This document shows, piece after piece, positions 23,304 through 30,873 of a DNA stretch of 41,470 nt (the first letter of the stretch is position 1; each line of letters opens with the position of its first letter). The stretch is from contig CALFIT010000168.1 of NCBI GenBank assembly GCA_937877465.1, positions 1-41,470 on the forward strand, written 5' to 3'. The translations under genes and the position numbers were made by a program. A model generated the notes under the pieces. The model saw only the letters and a program-made list of their open reading frames with translations, ran no database searches and was not told the origin of the DNA. Source of the stretch: an uncultured Bacteroidales bacterium (GTDB lineage Bacteria; Bacteroidota; Bacteroidia; Bacteroidales; F082).

Positions 23304-24411
23304 AATGGCTATAGATTTCGAGCAGTTTCTGTTCCTCGTTTTCCCAACACAAATCCAGTGCCGCAAGAGCCAAGTTGCGTTTCCATTGCCCCCTTCTCTC
23401 CTCATCCGACAAGGCCTCTCGAATCGTGTTAGCAATGGTCTCAGGCTCATGGTTCTCGATGAACAGGCCAAGGTCGTAATTATTGATAATCTTCTCTATT
23501 TCAGTCAGATGCGATGCCACAATCGGAACGCCAGCCTGAATGAAATCGAACAATTTGTTGGGCAGGCTGAAACGATAGTTGAGGTTGGTGTCCTTGTCTA
23601 AGCAGAAGCCCAATTCGGCCAACTGCGTGTAGGTCATCATCTGCTGGTAAGGCATCCTCGGAAAAAAACGCACACGTTCTGTAATCTTCAGTTCCTCAAC
23701 CATTTGCTTCAAAATCGACAACACATCTCCCCCTCCGATAATCATCAGGAAGCAATCGTCAAGCAACGCCATCGCCTGCACCAATTCCTCCGCCCCGCGC
23801 TGGATGTTGATGCCGGAGCCTTGCAATATTAATAGGTGCTTGTCGGTTGGCAAGCCCAACGCCAACCTGTCACCCTTGGGCGGCAACGCCTTTCGAGGCG
23901 GGATATTCCTGATAACGTAGCACTTAACACCGTATTTCTCGTGGAACAAGTCGGCGATGGAATCGCAAACGGTGATCATCTCGTCCAACTTCGGGACTAC
24001 GAAGCCCTCGATCCTTTTCCAGACGCGCTGCACCCGTGGCCTGTTGACCAACTCGGGCGTCTCGGTGAAATACTCGTGGCTGTCGAAAACCAACTTTTGA
24101 CGTTTCAGCCGAGAGACGAAATAGCATGGCAAAATCGTATCCAAATCGTTGGAAAGCAAAAGATTGGCACGATGAAACAGCAGGAAGAGAAACAGTCGGA
24201 TGTTGTATTCGGCATAAAAATGCGGGCCTTTCTCGAACAGCAGTCTCATCCGATGCGAGGCGTAGGGCCTTTCGTCCATCGGCGGACTTTTGCGTTGCTG
24301 GCGTCCCACCAAAAGCACCTCATACCCAGCCTTTTGCAAAGCCAAGCACGACTTGCTGACCCGCTGGTCCGTGACCAAGTCGTTGATAACCGATACGATG
24401 GCGCGTTTCAT
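23296..24411 (-). CDS. Glycosyltransferase family 4-like protein
   Basis: This 371-residue protein begins MKRAIVSVINDLVTDQRVSK, typical of the N-terminal domain of GT4 enzymes in Bacteroidota. Further motifs are LLSNDLDTILPCYFVSRLK, KLVFDSHEYFTETPEL and, in the donor-binding domain, LILQGSGINIQRGAEELVQA and FSLPNKLFDFIQAGVPIVAS (the E/D-region loop). It is the first gene of an operon with the following glycosyltransferase. The ATG at 24411 lies only 5 bp after the -7 element TACCTTTG, so the mRNA is probably nearly leaderless. Confidence 0.87.
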   Translation of the reverse strand: MKRAIVSVINDLVTDQRVSKSCLALQKAGYEVLLVGRQQRKSPPMDERPYASHRMRLLFEKGPHFYAEYNIRLFLFLLFHRANLLLSNDLDTILPCYFVSRLKRQKLVFDSHEYFTETPELVNRPRVQRVWKRIEGFVVPKLDEMITVCDSIADLFHEKYGVKCYVIRNIPPRKALPPKGDRLALGLPTDKHLLILQGSGINIQRGAEELVQAMALLDDCFLMIIGGGDVLSILKQMVEELKITERVRFFPRMPYQQMMTYTQLAELGFCLDKDTNLNYRFSLPNKLFDFIQAGVPIVASHLTEIEKIINNYDLGLFIENHEPETIANTIREALSDEERRGQWKRNLALAALDLCWENEEQKLLEIYSHYD

Positions 24412-24416
24412 GGGGG

Positions 24417-24474
24417 CAAAGGTACGAATGTTTTCCATGAAACGCAGAAAATTCGCAGGTATTGTGTATTTTTG
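24417..24474. promoter_or_regulatory. Divergent promoters for the glycosyltransferase operon and murB
   Basis: Minus-strand TACCTTTG (24424 to 24417) and plus-strand TATTTTTG (24467-24474) are consensus -7 elements. Both are followed by a run of four or five C and then the ATG (TTTGCCCCATGAAA and TTTGCCCCCATGAAA). Transcripts would start at or next to the start codons. The two promoters are near mirror images and share about 40 bp of spacer, so their expression may be linked. Confidence 0.7.
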
Positions 24475-24479
24475 CCCCC

Positions 24480-25520
24480 ATGAAAACCAATGTCAACCTC
24501 AAATCCTACAACAGCTTCGGCTTTGATGCCGTGGCAAAATTCTTCATTGAAATCAATGACATTCAACAACTTGAAGCGTTGATTCAAAGCGACATCTTCA
24601 GGAACGAGAAACGCCTCATCCTCAGCGGGGGCAACAACATCCTTTTCCAAGACGACTTTTTCGACGGCCTCGTCGTGTTCATCAACACGAAAGGCATCGA
24701 AATCTTGCAAGACGATGAAAACGAGGTCGTTGTGCGTGCCCAAGCGGGCGAGGACTGGCCTGATTTCGTGCGTTTTACCGTCGGGAAAGGACTTCATGGG
24801 TTGGAGAATTTGGCGCACATCCCCGGAAAAGTTGGGGCGGCACCTGTGCAGAACATCGGGGCCTACGGCATGGAACTGAAAGACAGCTTCTTGCGATGCG
24901 AGGCCATCGAAACGGCGACGGGCAGAAAACGGGTCTTTACGAAAGAGGAATGTCGTTTCGGCTACCGCGAGAGCGTCTTCAAGAACGAACTGAAGGGACA
25001 ATACATCATCACTTCGGTGGATTTCCATCTCCAGAAAGACGCGCCGCTGCATTTGGAATACGGCAACATCAAAGCCTATTTGGAGCAAAACGGCATCGAA
25101 AACCCTGATTTGCAGCAACTTCACGACACCATTTGCGCCATCCGCGATGCCAAGCTGCCTGATGTGAAGCAAATCGGCAGTTGCGGCAGCTTCTTCAAGA
25201 ATCCCGTCGTCGAAAAGGGGCAGTTTGAGGCTTTGCAAAAGGAATATCCGACCATGCCGCATTACGACGAGCCTAACGGAAAGGTGAAAATCCCTGCGGG
25301 GTGGCTGATTGAACATTGCGGCCCTTCGACAAGCTCAGGGACCGCAAGTTGGAAAGGCTGGCGCGACGAGCATGTGGGCGTGTATGAGAAGCAAGCCCTC
25401 GTGTTGGTGCATTACGGCGGTGGCAAAGGTCGCGACATCGTGGCGTTGGCCCGAAAAATCCAAGACTCCGTGGAGGCGAAATTCAGCATCCGCATCAGCC
25501 CCGAGGTGAATTTCGTATGA
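24480..25520 (+). CDS. murB: UDP-N-acetylenolpyruvoylglucosamine reductase (with in-frame repeat insertion)
   Basis: This 346-residue type I MurB makes UDP-MurNAc for peptidoglycan. FAD-binding and catalytic motifs are present: LILSGGNNILFQDDF, IPGKVGAAPVQNIGAYGMEL, CRFGYRESVFK, IGSCGSFFKNPVV (catalytic Ser) and the terminal PEVNFV (catalytic Glu). Near residue 281 the conserved run AGWLIEHCG...WKG is interrupted by about nine extra residues (PSTSSGTAS), encoded by a copy of the dispersed hairpin repeat. The frame remains open, so the enzyme is probably functional with a small loop insertion. It is divergent from the glycosyltransferase operon. Confidence 0.95.
   Translation: MKTNVNLKSYNSFGFDAVAKFFIEINDIQQLEALIQSDIFRNEKRLILSGGNNILFQDDFFDGLVVFINTKGIEILQDDENEVVVRAQAGEDWPDFVRFTVGKGLHGLENLAHIPGKVGAAPVQNIGAYGMELKDSFLRCEAIETATGRKRVFTKEECRFGYRESVFKNELKGQYIITSVDFHLQKDAPLHLEYGNIKAYLEQNGIENPDLQQLHDTICAIRDAKLPDVKQIGSCGSFFKNPVVEKGQFEALQKEYPTMPHYDEPNGKVKIPAGWLIEHCGPSTSSGTASWKGWRDEHVGVYEKQALVLVHYGGGKGRDIVALARKIQDSVEAKFSIRISPEVNFV
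25320..25343 (+). repeat. Dispersed 24-bp hairpin repeat inserted in murB
   Basis: GGCCCTTCGACAAGCTCAGG plus GACC. The flanks TTGCGG and CCGCAA extend the stem, giving about 10 bp with one bulged A. It matches the protease-gene copy at 23 of 24 positions. Its reading frame (GPSTSSGT) leaves murB uninterrupted. Confidence 0.85.
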
Positions 25521-25547
25521 TTCATGCGCAATTTTTCAGCTAAAATG

Positions 25548-25576
25548 GTAATGGCTATTACGGTAATGGCCATTAC
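25548..25576. repeat. Unit C left boundary copy of 29-bp double palindrome
   Basis: The unit fits GTAATnnnnATTAC-G-GTAATnnnnATTAC, two 14-bp palindromes with one base between. The second half-unit, GTAATGGCCATTAC, is a perfect palindrome. It lies just past the ATPase stop and is followed by TATTTTGAA, as at the outer right copy (TATTTGAA). Confidence 0.85.
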
Positions 25577-25617
25577 TATTTTGAATTTAGCAGAATAAAA
25601 CATTACATATCAACACA

Positions 25618-26934
25618 TTACATATCCTCCATTGACAGCGAACCGTAATGTGTTTTCATTTTCCGAAACTCAGGCGTTTGGGCCAATGCCACGCCCATTT
25701 TTTCCTTCAGCGTCTTGGCGCTATACCGCTTGCCTTGCTTCTTCAGTTCGTAGAACCACGCCTCTTTCGCGATGGGGTCAACGACAATCAGGTCAATCTC
25801 ATTCTCGCCTTTCCGATCCCACCATTGGCCGATGACGTATTTGCCTTCCTCCTCGAATTTCTTGGCAAAATAACGCTCCATCATGAAGCCCGAAACGGAG
25901 CTGTAGTCGCGCTGGATAATGTCGTTCAAGGCACTTAGGGCTTTGTTCTCGACCAAGGACTGGTACTTGTAGAAAAAGCGAAACCAGAAAATCAGGAAGC
26001 AGTCGTTCAGTTGGTAGCGCACCTTTTTGCTGGTCTCCTTGGCGAAAATGGGCAACGACTTGGAAACGAGGCTGTAATAGTTCTCCAAACGCGCCAAATA
26101 GCTGCCTATGTTGCCGATGCCCAACTCACCCTCGATTTCCGAACGGGTCTTCTTGCCGCTCGCGATGCAGGTCAGGATGGAGAAATAGGTGATGTAGTCC
26201 GTGCCAAACTCCTCGATGAGGATGTTGCGCCCTTCGTTGATGAACGGCGAGTTTTCCTCCGTCAAGGCAGAAAGCATCTGATCTTTAGTGACATAGCCCT
26301 TGTCGAGCAATAACGAGACATACCACGGCACGCCGCCGGTGATGCTGTACAACGCCAGCAAGTCCTCGTGCGTGTAGTTGGGGTTGAAGTCGGCCAAAAT
26401 CTCCTTCAGGACGCTCGTGGAAAAAGGCTGGAGCAGCAGCTTTTGGTTGGCGCGACCGAACAACGGTTCCTCGTAGTCCTCGAAGATGCGTTTCATCAGC
26501 GTGAAGACGGATCCGCTGATAATCAGGTTCAAATGGCTGGTCCGCTTGTGCAAGTCCCAATCGCGCTGCATGTCGCCAAAGACCGTCGGGTTCACCTTCA
26601 GGAAATTCTGGAACTCGTCGATGACCAACGTAAACGGCTGTTTCTCAGCGCAATGAAGCACCAACTTGAACACCTCCGAAAACGACAGCAGTTGTCCGTA
26701 GATCGGAATCTCCAATTTGTTGCTGATTTCGTCGAGATAATCGCGGCACAGCAAGGCCTCGGCTTTCTTCCCGACGAAGAAATACAGCACTTTTTCGTCG
26801 CCGCATTGCAACGAAAGCTCGGTTTTCCCAATGCGCCTGCGACCCATCAGCACGGTCATCTGCGCTTCTTCCCTACTCTTTTCGAGCACTTTACGGAGCT
26901 CTTCACGCTCCTTTTCCCTGTTGTAGAATTTCAT
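25618..26934 (-). CDS. AAA+ ATPase with DUF234-type C-terminus (unit C)
   Basis: This 438-residue protein starts MKFYNREKEREELRKVLEKS. It has Walker A GRRRIGKTELSL near residue 31 and Walker B FTLVIDEFQNFLK near 117, then IISGSVFTLM (sensor 1), LFGRANQKLLLQPFS and SITGGVPWYVSLL, parallel to unit B. The C-terminus has NEIDLIVVDPIAKEAWFYEL then KK, a good PD-(D/E)XK-like match (E-x-D ... ExK). The ATG at 26934 is chosen because a longer frame (to 27021) runs through the promoter and operator. It is a stand-alone gene between repeat copies. The function is unknown. Confidence 0.88.
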   Translation of the reverse strand: MKFYNREKEREELRKVLEKSREEAQMTVLMGRRRIGKTELSLQCGDEKVLYFFVGKKAEALLCRDYLDEISNKLEIPIYGQLLSFSEVFKLVLHCAEKQPFTLVIDEFQNFLKVNPTVFGDMQRDWDLHKRTSHLNLIISGSVFTLMKRIFEDYEEPLFGRANQKLLLQPFSTSVLKEILADFNPNYTHEDLLALYSITGGVPWYVSLLLDKGYVTKDQMLSALTEENSPFINEGRNILIEEFGTDYITYFSILTCIASGKKTRSEIEGELGIGNIGSYLARLENYYSLVSKSLPIFAKETSKKVRYQLNDCFLIFWFRFFYKYQSLVENKALSALNDIIQRDYSSVSGFMMERYFAKKFEEEGKYVIGQWWDRKGENEIDLIVVDPIAKEAWFYELKKQGKRYSAKTLKEKMGVALAQTPEFRKMKTHYGSLSMEDM

Positions 26935-26943
26935 GGCAAAATA

Positions 26944-26972
26944 GTAATCGTCATTACGGTAATCTCCATTAC
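26944..26972. repeat. Unit C internal copy of 29-bp double palindrome (operator position)
   Basis: GTAATCGTCATTACGGTAAT and following CTCCATTAC fit the same pattern as the boundary copies. It lies between the ATPase -7 element and the ATG, so bound protein would block transcription or the leader RNA would fold there. Confidence 0.85.
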
Positions 26973-26979
26973 CATTTTG

Positions 26980-26987
26980 CAAAAGTA
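26980..26987 (-). promoter_or_regulatory. Unit C ATPase promoter -7 element
   Basis: The minus strand reads TACTTTTG, a match to TAnnTTTG, about 45 bp before the ATG and flanked on both sides by 29-bp double palindromes. Confidence 0.65.
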
Positions 26988-27030
26988 CACATATTTTCTG
27001 GAACTGCAAGCGTTTTTTCAAAAAAAAAAA

Positions 27031-27059
27031 GTAATCGCCATTACGGTAATGGCCATTAC
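27031..27059. repeat. Unit C right boundary copy of 29-bp double palindrome
   Basis: GTAATCGCCATTACGGTAAT and following GGCCATTAC. It differs from the left boundary copy at only two positions and is preceded by a run of A. AT-rich DNA of different character begins right after it. Confidence 0.85.
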
Positions 27060-27063
27060 TATT

Positions 27064-27361
27064 TGAACTACGATTAAAAAATTTGGGAATCTATTATTGA
27101 AAATCTTGGGAAGTTTTTATTGAAAATCTTATGGAATTGATTTGTTTTTTGTATTTTGCAGCTTTTGGACGGGAGGCAAAGACAAGCATTCCAACCAACC
27201 TCGGACGGCAAGGGAGAGATTATTTTCTCTTTCTCATGTTTTGAGGGTAATTATTGACCCTTCCAAACCTCCCGATAAAATTGCATTAATTAGTTGAATT
27301 TAGGCTTTTTAAAGTGGACTCATCATTCTAGTTTGCCACAAGCTCTCTTTAGCCGTAGTTC
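27064..27361. other. AT-rich intergenic stretch with an orphan direct repeat
   Basis: No gene is seen. TATTGAAAATCTT occurs at 27095-27107 and 27118-27130 (23-bp period), each followed by a G-GAA block. A -7-like GTATTTTGCAG follows about 30 bp later. This is the same design as the operator-promoters of the ATPase units but no ATPase gene follows, only a short weak hairpin region (GGGTAATTATTGACCC near 27245). It may be the promoter remnant of a lost unit. Confidence 0.5.
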
Positions 27362-27832
27362 TCAGCGTTTGCTCGTATTTCTAAACTCCGATTCTTCAGA
27401 ATGCTTTCCAGCTTTGTCCTCCCATTTAACCTCATATTTTATTGAATATTGATTGTCTGACCAATGAAAACCTATTTCCCTGTTCTCGGTTGGTTTGAGT
27501 GCTTTAGGTAAATCTTGTGCAAAGCCATGATAATATGATGATTCACTTAGGATTGTTACTTCTATTTCTGTTGCTTCACATTCCCCATAGTTCTCAATTT
27601 TAACAATCATGTAATTGTTCGGAACAGCTTTTTCAAGAGATGTTATTCGGATCTTTGCGTGTTTTTCTTCTTCTCGTTTTTTCTTCTCATTTTCAATGAT
27701 ATAATTGTTTATAACACGCTGTTGGTTAAACAATCTCCAAGAAATAATTAGGGCAACGAGCGAAAGTCCGATTCCTATTAGTCCAACAACAACTCCCAAA
27801 TCAAAATTCCAATTAAATTGTAGTAAAATCAT
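27362..27832 (-). CDS. Small membrane-anchored protein of unknown function
   Basis: This 156-residue protein has one N-terminal transmembrane segment (LGVVVGLIGIGLSLVALIIS, about 12-31). A charged, probably coiled stretch follows (NNYIIENEKKKREEEKHAKI). The C-terminal ~85-residue beta-rich domain (NYMIVKIENYGECEATEIEV) resembles a small immunoglobulin-like fold in character. The family was not recognised. It is the last gene of the AT-rich minus-strand island, 46 bp after the SEL1-repeat gene, and probably co-transcribed with it. Confidence 0.65.
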   Translation of the reverse strand: MILLQFNWNFDLGVVVGLIGIGLSLVALIISWRLFNQQRVINNYIIENEKKKREEEKHAKIRITSLEKAVPNNYMIVKIENYGECEATEIEVTILSESSYYHGFAQDLPKALKPTENREIGFHWSDNQYSIKYEVKWEDKAGKHSEESEFRNTSKR

Positions 27833-27878
27833 AAGTAACTGTTCATATTTATAATTAGATCCATTCTTCCTTTATTGT

Positions 27879-30008
27879 TTACTCATAAATCTGTTGCAAT
27901 CTTTCTTTAGCAGTCTCATCCCCATTGTCTGCTGCTTTTTTCCACCAATATTGAGCTTGTTCAATATCTGGTGCGAGAATAGTCTTATAATCAGTAACCG
28001 TTTTTGTTTTAGCATGTTTATGTTTCCCATAATTGCCATACTCGTCATCGTCCCAATCCCAGTAATATCCAGTAATCACTTTATGAGTTCCAACTTCAAC
28101 TTTAATGCCGTCACGATAAAAATCACCTAATACTCGTTGATAATAAGCATTGTCAAGTTTTGCTGCATTTTGAATCCATTCCAACCCTTTTTTCTCATCT
28201 TTAGCAACACCTTTCCCATACATATATGATAAACCCAAATTTCCCATCGCAGAAGTGTGTCCTTGACTTGCAGCCTGAAGATACCAATACGCTTGTTTTG
28301 CATGATCAATACTATTGCCATCAAAAGTGCGGTAATTATTCCAACCAGCATCTTTATTTTTATTATATTCAGCACCGCCATAATAACAACCTAATGTAAA
28401 TTGAGCATTAACTTCTCCTTTTTCTGATGCATACTTTAATATTTCTATTCCGGTCTTGTCGTATAATTCATCACAAAAGCCATCATGTTTTAAAAACATG
28501 TCTTTTGCTATGCTTGCAGATTGTGAGATGTCGTTTTCTGCTGAAGCAACACAATATTGACAGTACCATTGTGCGGCATCCTTTCCTGTTTTCAAATGGT
28601 CGAAGTTGCAAACACCATGCTTGCCTGTTAGGAAATCTTGATACCCACTCAAATGATCGCTTTCATCTCTTTTGAACATCTCTTGAGCGATTTCGTATGC
28701 TTTGGATGGATTATTACTTGCTTCTTGAATCAGCTTTTCATCATCAGCCTTTGCTTTTGACGGATAAACATATCTTATATACACAAAACTCGTCAACACA
28801 CCAAGGCCAAACATAATTCCAAGCGAAAGAATTACAATCAATAATAATTTCAGATACTTTGATAGCTTATTATCGTGTTCTTTCTTTGTCGTTTTTACAT
28901 CAGTCTGAATAGTATTTTTCTTGTTTTCCACACTTTCTTCCACAACAATAGTTTCCTGAGGGCTTGATTCTTCCTCTAACAAGTTCCTTACAGAAATGTC
29001 GTTTTCTTCAACACCTTTGTGCGCAGTAGGTTCTGAATCGGTTGTCAACAATTCTTTTCCAATTATCTCTTCTTGTGCAATATCGTTTTCGTTATTATCA
29101 GCATTTATCTTACTTCCATTGTCAGTGTTTTCTTCAATGATAAGATTGTCATTGTTGTCATTCTGTGGGCCTTCATCTGTCTTTTTTCCAACTATGCTTC
29201 GCCAAACAAAAGCCATCAAACCCATGAAAACAATCATCACAATTGCTCCTCCACCATGTTTTAGTCCCAAGATAGTAGTTAATGCTGAGAATAGGATAAA
29301 CAACACGATGCACGCAACGATGGCCAATATAATCCTAACACTTCTTTTCATCTTAAATATGTGAGGTTTCTCTGAATCCTTTTCTTGATTTAAATTCCCT
29401 TCTGTTCTTTTTTCAGTCCGTATTTCATCAGCAAGTTTCTTGTTTGTTATTAAACCTTTTGGTGCAGTTGGGTCTTCTGCGGTAGTATCCGTTTCAATAG
29501 GATTATCTGTCAATAATTCTGGGTTCTGGTCTTTGTTATCATTTTCATTTGGCTTGCCAACATTGATTCCATTTCTTACCGCTTTGACTAACTCCAACTC
29601 ATTATCTTTCCATTTTTCCGGGTCTTGTTCGCGCAATTTGGCCATTTGCAAGATTTCCTTTTGAGTGAGACAGACCTCGAAATCAACTCTGTCTTCACCA
29701 GTTCCATAATGGAGCTTCATTGTTGAGGTATCGTTCCAATCCTTTTTCCCGCCTACTTTTAATGAGATGAACAAGGTTATCATCAAGGCAACTGCTGGAA
29801 TAGCAACAAAAACAAGCGTTGAGCCAAGATCAAACGCAAAGCCATATCCTGAATTCTTGCAGGCTGCGACCAACAAATTGATGAGGATTCCTCCAATTAA
29901 AGGAATAAGGATTGATGTCCATATCTTCTCTGATTTTGTTTTGGGCGCATAATACCTCGCAATAATAACGCCAACAATTATGGCGATGGGTATGGTTATT
30001 ATAATCAT
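27879..30008 (-). CDS. Multi-span membrane protein with SEL1-like repeats and a shared N-terminal module
   Basis: This 709-residue protein has about six hydrophobic segments: three in the first 90 residues, two around 228-275 and one near 390-415. Between the first group and the second lies a module (KLHYGTGEDRVDFEVCLTQK ... MAKLREQDPEKW) also found in the next gene upstream. Long acidic Glu/Asn/Asp-rich linkers separate the spans. The C-terminal third has SEL1/TPR-like repeats: HAKQAYWYLQAASQGHTSAM and GNLGLSYMYGKGVAKDEKKG, then AQYWWKKAADNGDETAKERL. SEL1 repeats mediate protein contacts. The function is unknown; it may be an envelope scaffold. Confidence 0.7.
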   Translation of the reverse strand: MIIITIPIAIIVGVIIARYYAPKTKSEKIWTSILIPLIGGILINLLVAACKNSGYGFAFDLGSTLVFVAIPAVALMITLFISLKVGGKKDWNDTSTMKLHYGTGEDRVDFEVCLTQKEILQMAKLREQDPEKWKDNELELVKAVRNGINVGKPNENDNKDQNPELLTDNPIETDTTAEDPTAPKGLITNKKLADEIRTEKRTEGNLNQEKDSEKPHIFKMKRSVRIILAIVACIVLFILFSALTTILGLKHGGGAIVMIVFMGLMAFVWRSIVGKKTDEGPQNDNNDNLIIEENTDNGSKINADNNENDIAQEEIIGKELLTTDSEPTAHKGVEENDISVRNLLEEESSPQETIVVEESVENKKNTIQTDVKTTKKEHDNKLSKYLKLLLIVILSLGIMFGLGVLTSFVYIRYVYPSKAKADDEKLIQEASNNPSKAYEIAQEMFKRDESDHLSGYQDFLTGKHGVCNFDHLKTGKDAAQWYCQYCVASAENDISQSASIAKDMFLKHDGFCDELYDKTGIEILKYASEKGEVNAQFTLGCYYGGAEYNKNKDAGWNNYRTFDGNSIDHAKQAYWYLQAASQGHTSAMGNLGLSYMYGKGVAKDEKKGLEWIQNAAKLDNAYYQRVLGDFYRDGIKVEVGTHKVITGYYWDWDDDEYGNYGKHKHAKTKTVTDYKTILAPDIEQAQYWWKKAADNGDETAKERLQQIYE

Positions 30009-30023
30009 AGCTTTATCTATTTT

Positions 30024-30863
30024 TTATTTGTGGTGGTGAAATTTCAAAGAACTTTTCATCATATTGAAATCGTCACTTGACAAGGTTGATGTTGAATGTG
30101 CTATCGGATTGATGATTACGGTTTTACCTACTGTAACGAATCCTATTATTTCGGCATGATAAGCCCTGCCTTCGTGGGTATAGGAATAGTCTACTGCTTT
30201 GGCGGGAATGTCATTGAACGTTGTTGTGTAGATGGCGCTGTATTCGACGTTGCTGAATTTGTTGGAATTGGCATACCCGATTACAATATCGTCAATGGCA
30301 GATTCTACAGATGCGTCTGTATTCTCCATCCAAAACACACCAAATTCAGAATCCGATTGGTCGCGACCGCCTACCATATACACTCCATCCGATAATTCGT
30401 ATGTCGTAAAATTCCAATTTCCGGGATGATTCAAGGTCAGTCCTTTGTATTGGAGTGTTTCGACACGGTTGTTCAAAATGTAAGGAGCCATCATCTCATC
30501 TGTTTTCTGTTTTACAACACTGTTGAATATCAGGAAAGCAACAAACAACAACCCAAAAACACCGAGTGCCCACCACAGCCCTTTATTGTTGCTTTTAGCA
30601 GGATCATCATTTTTTGCAGGCACTTGCATGGTCTCTTGCTCATGCGACTGCTTTTCGGGTTCCTGAGATTGTTTTTCCCGTATGACTTTTCTTGCCTCTT
30701 GAAGTAATTCCATGTCTTTGCCTTCCCAATTTTCGGGGCTGAATCGACGGATTTGCTCCATCTTGTCAAGTTCCTCTTGGGTGACTTGTACTGATATCTC
30801 AATTGCATCATTTCCAACACCCTGCCTGATGGTAATGGTCTTCTTGTTTTTATCCTCTGTCAT
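30024..30863 (-). CDS. Single-span membrane protein with shared module and PsbP-like exterior domain
   Basis: This 279-residue protein begins with a ~60-residue cytoplasmic module (ITIRQGVGNDAIEISVQVTQ, then EELDKMEQIRRFSPENWEGK) that aligns with the module in the downstream SEL1 protein. A basic, Gln/Glu-rich linker and one transmembrane helix (GLWWALGVFGLLFVAFLIFN, near 95-115) follow. The outer domain of about 150 residues (LTLNHPGNWNFTTYELSDGV ... IPAKAVDYSYTHEGRAYHAE) resembles PsbP/DUF1795-type folds in pattern. The function is unknown. It is spaced 15 bp from the next gene, suggesting an operon. Confidence 0.65.
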   Translation of the reverse strand: MTEDKNKKTITIRQGVGNDAIEISVQVTQEELDKMEQIRRFSPENWEGKDMELLQEARKVIREKQSQEPEKQSHEQETMQVPAKNDDPAKSNNKGLWWALGVFGLLFVAFLIFNSVVKQKTDEMMAPYILNNRVETLQYKGLTLNHPGNWNFTTYELSDGVYMVGGRDQSDSEFGVFWMENTDASVESAIDDIVIGYANSNKFSNVEYSAIYTTTFNDIPAKAVDYSYTHEGRAYHAEIIGFVTVGKTVIINPIAHSTSTLSSDDFNMMKSSLKFHHHK

Positions 30864-30873
30864 ATTATTCTGT

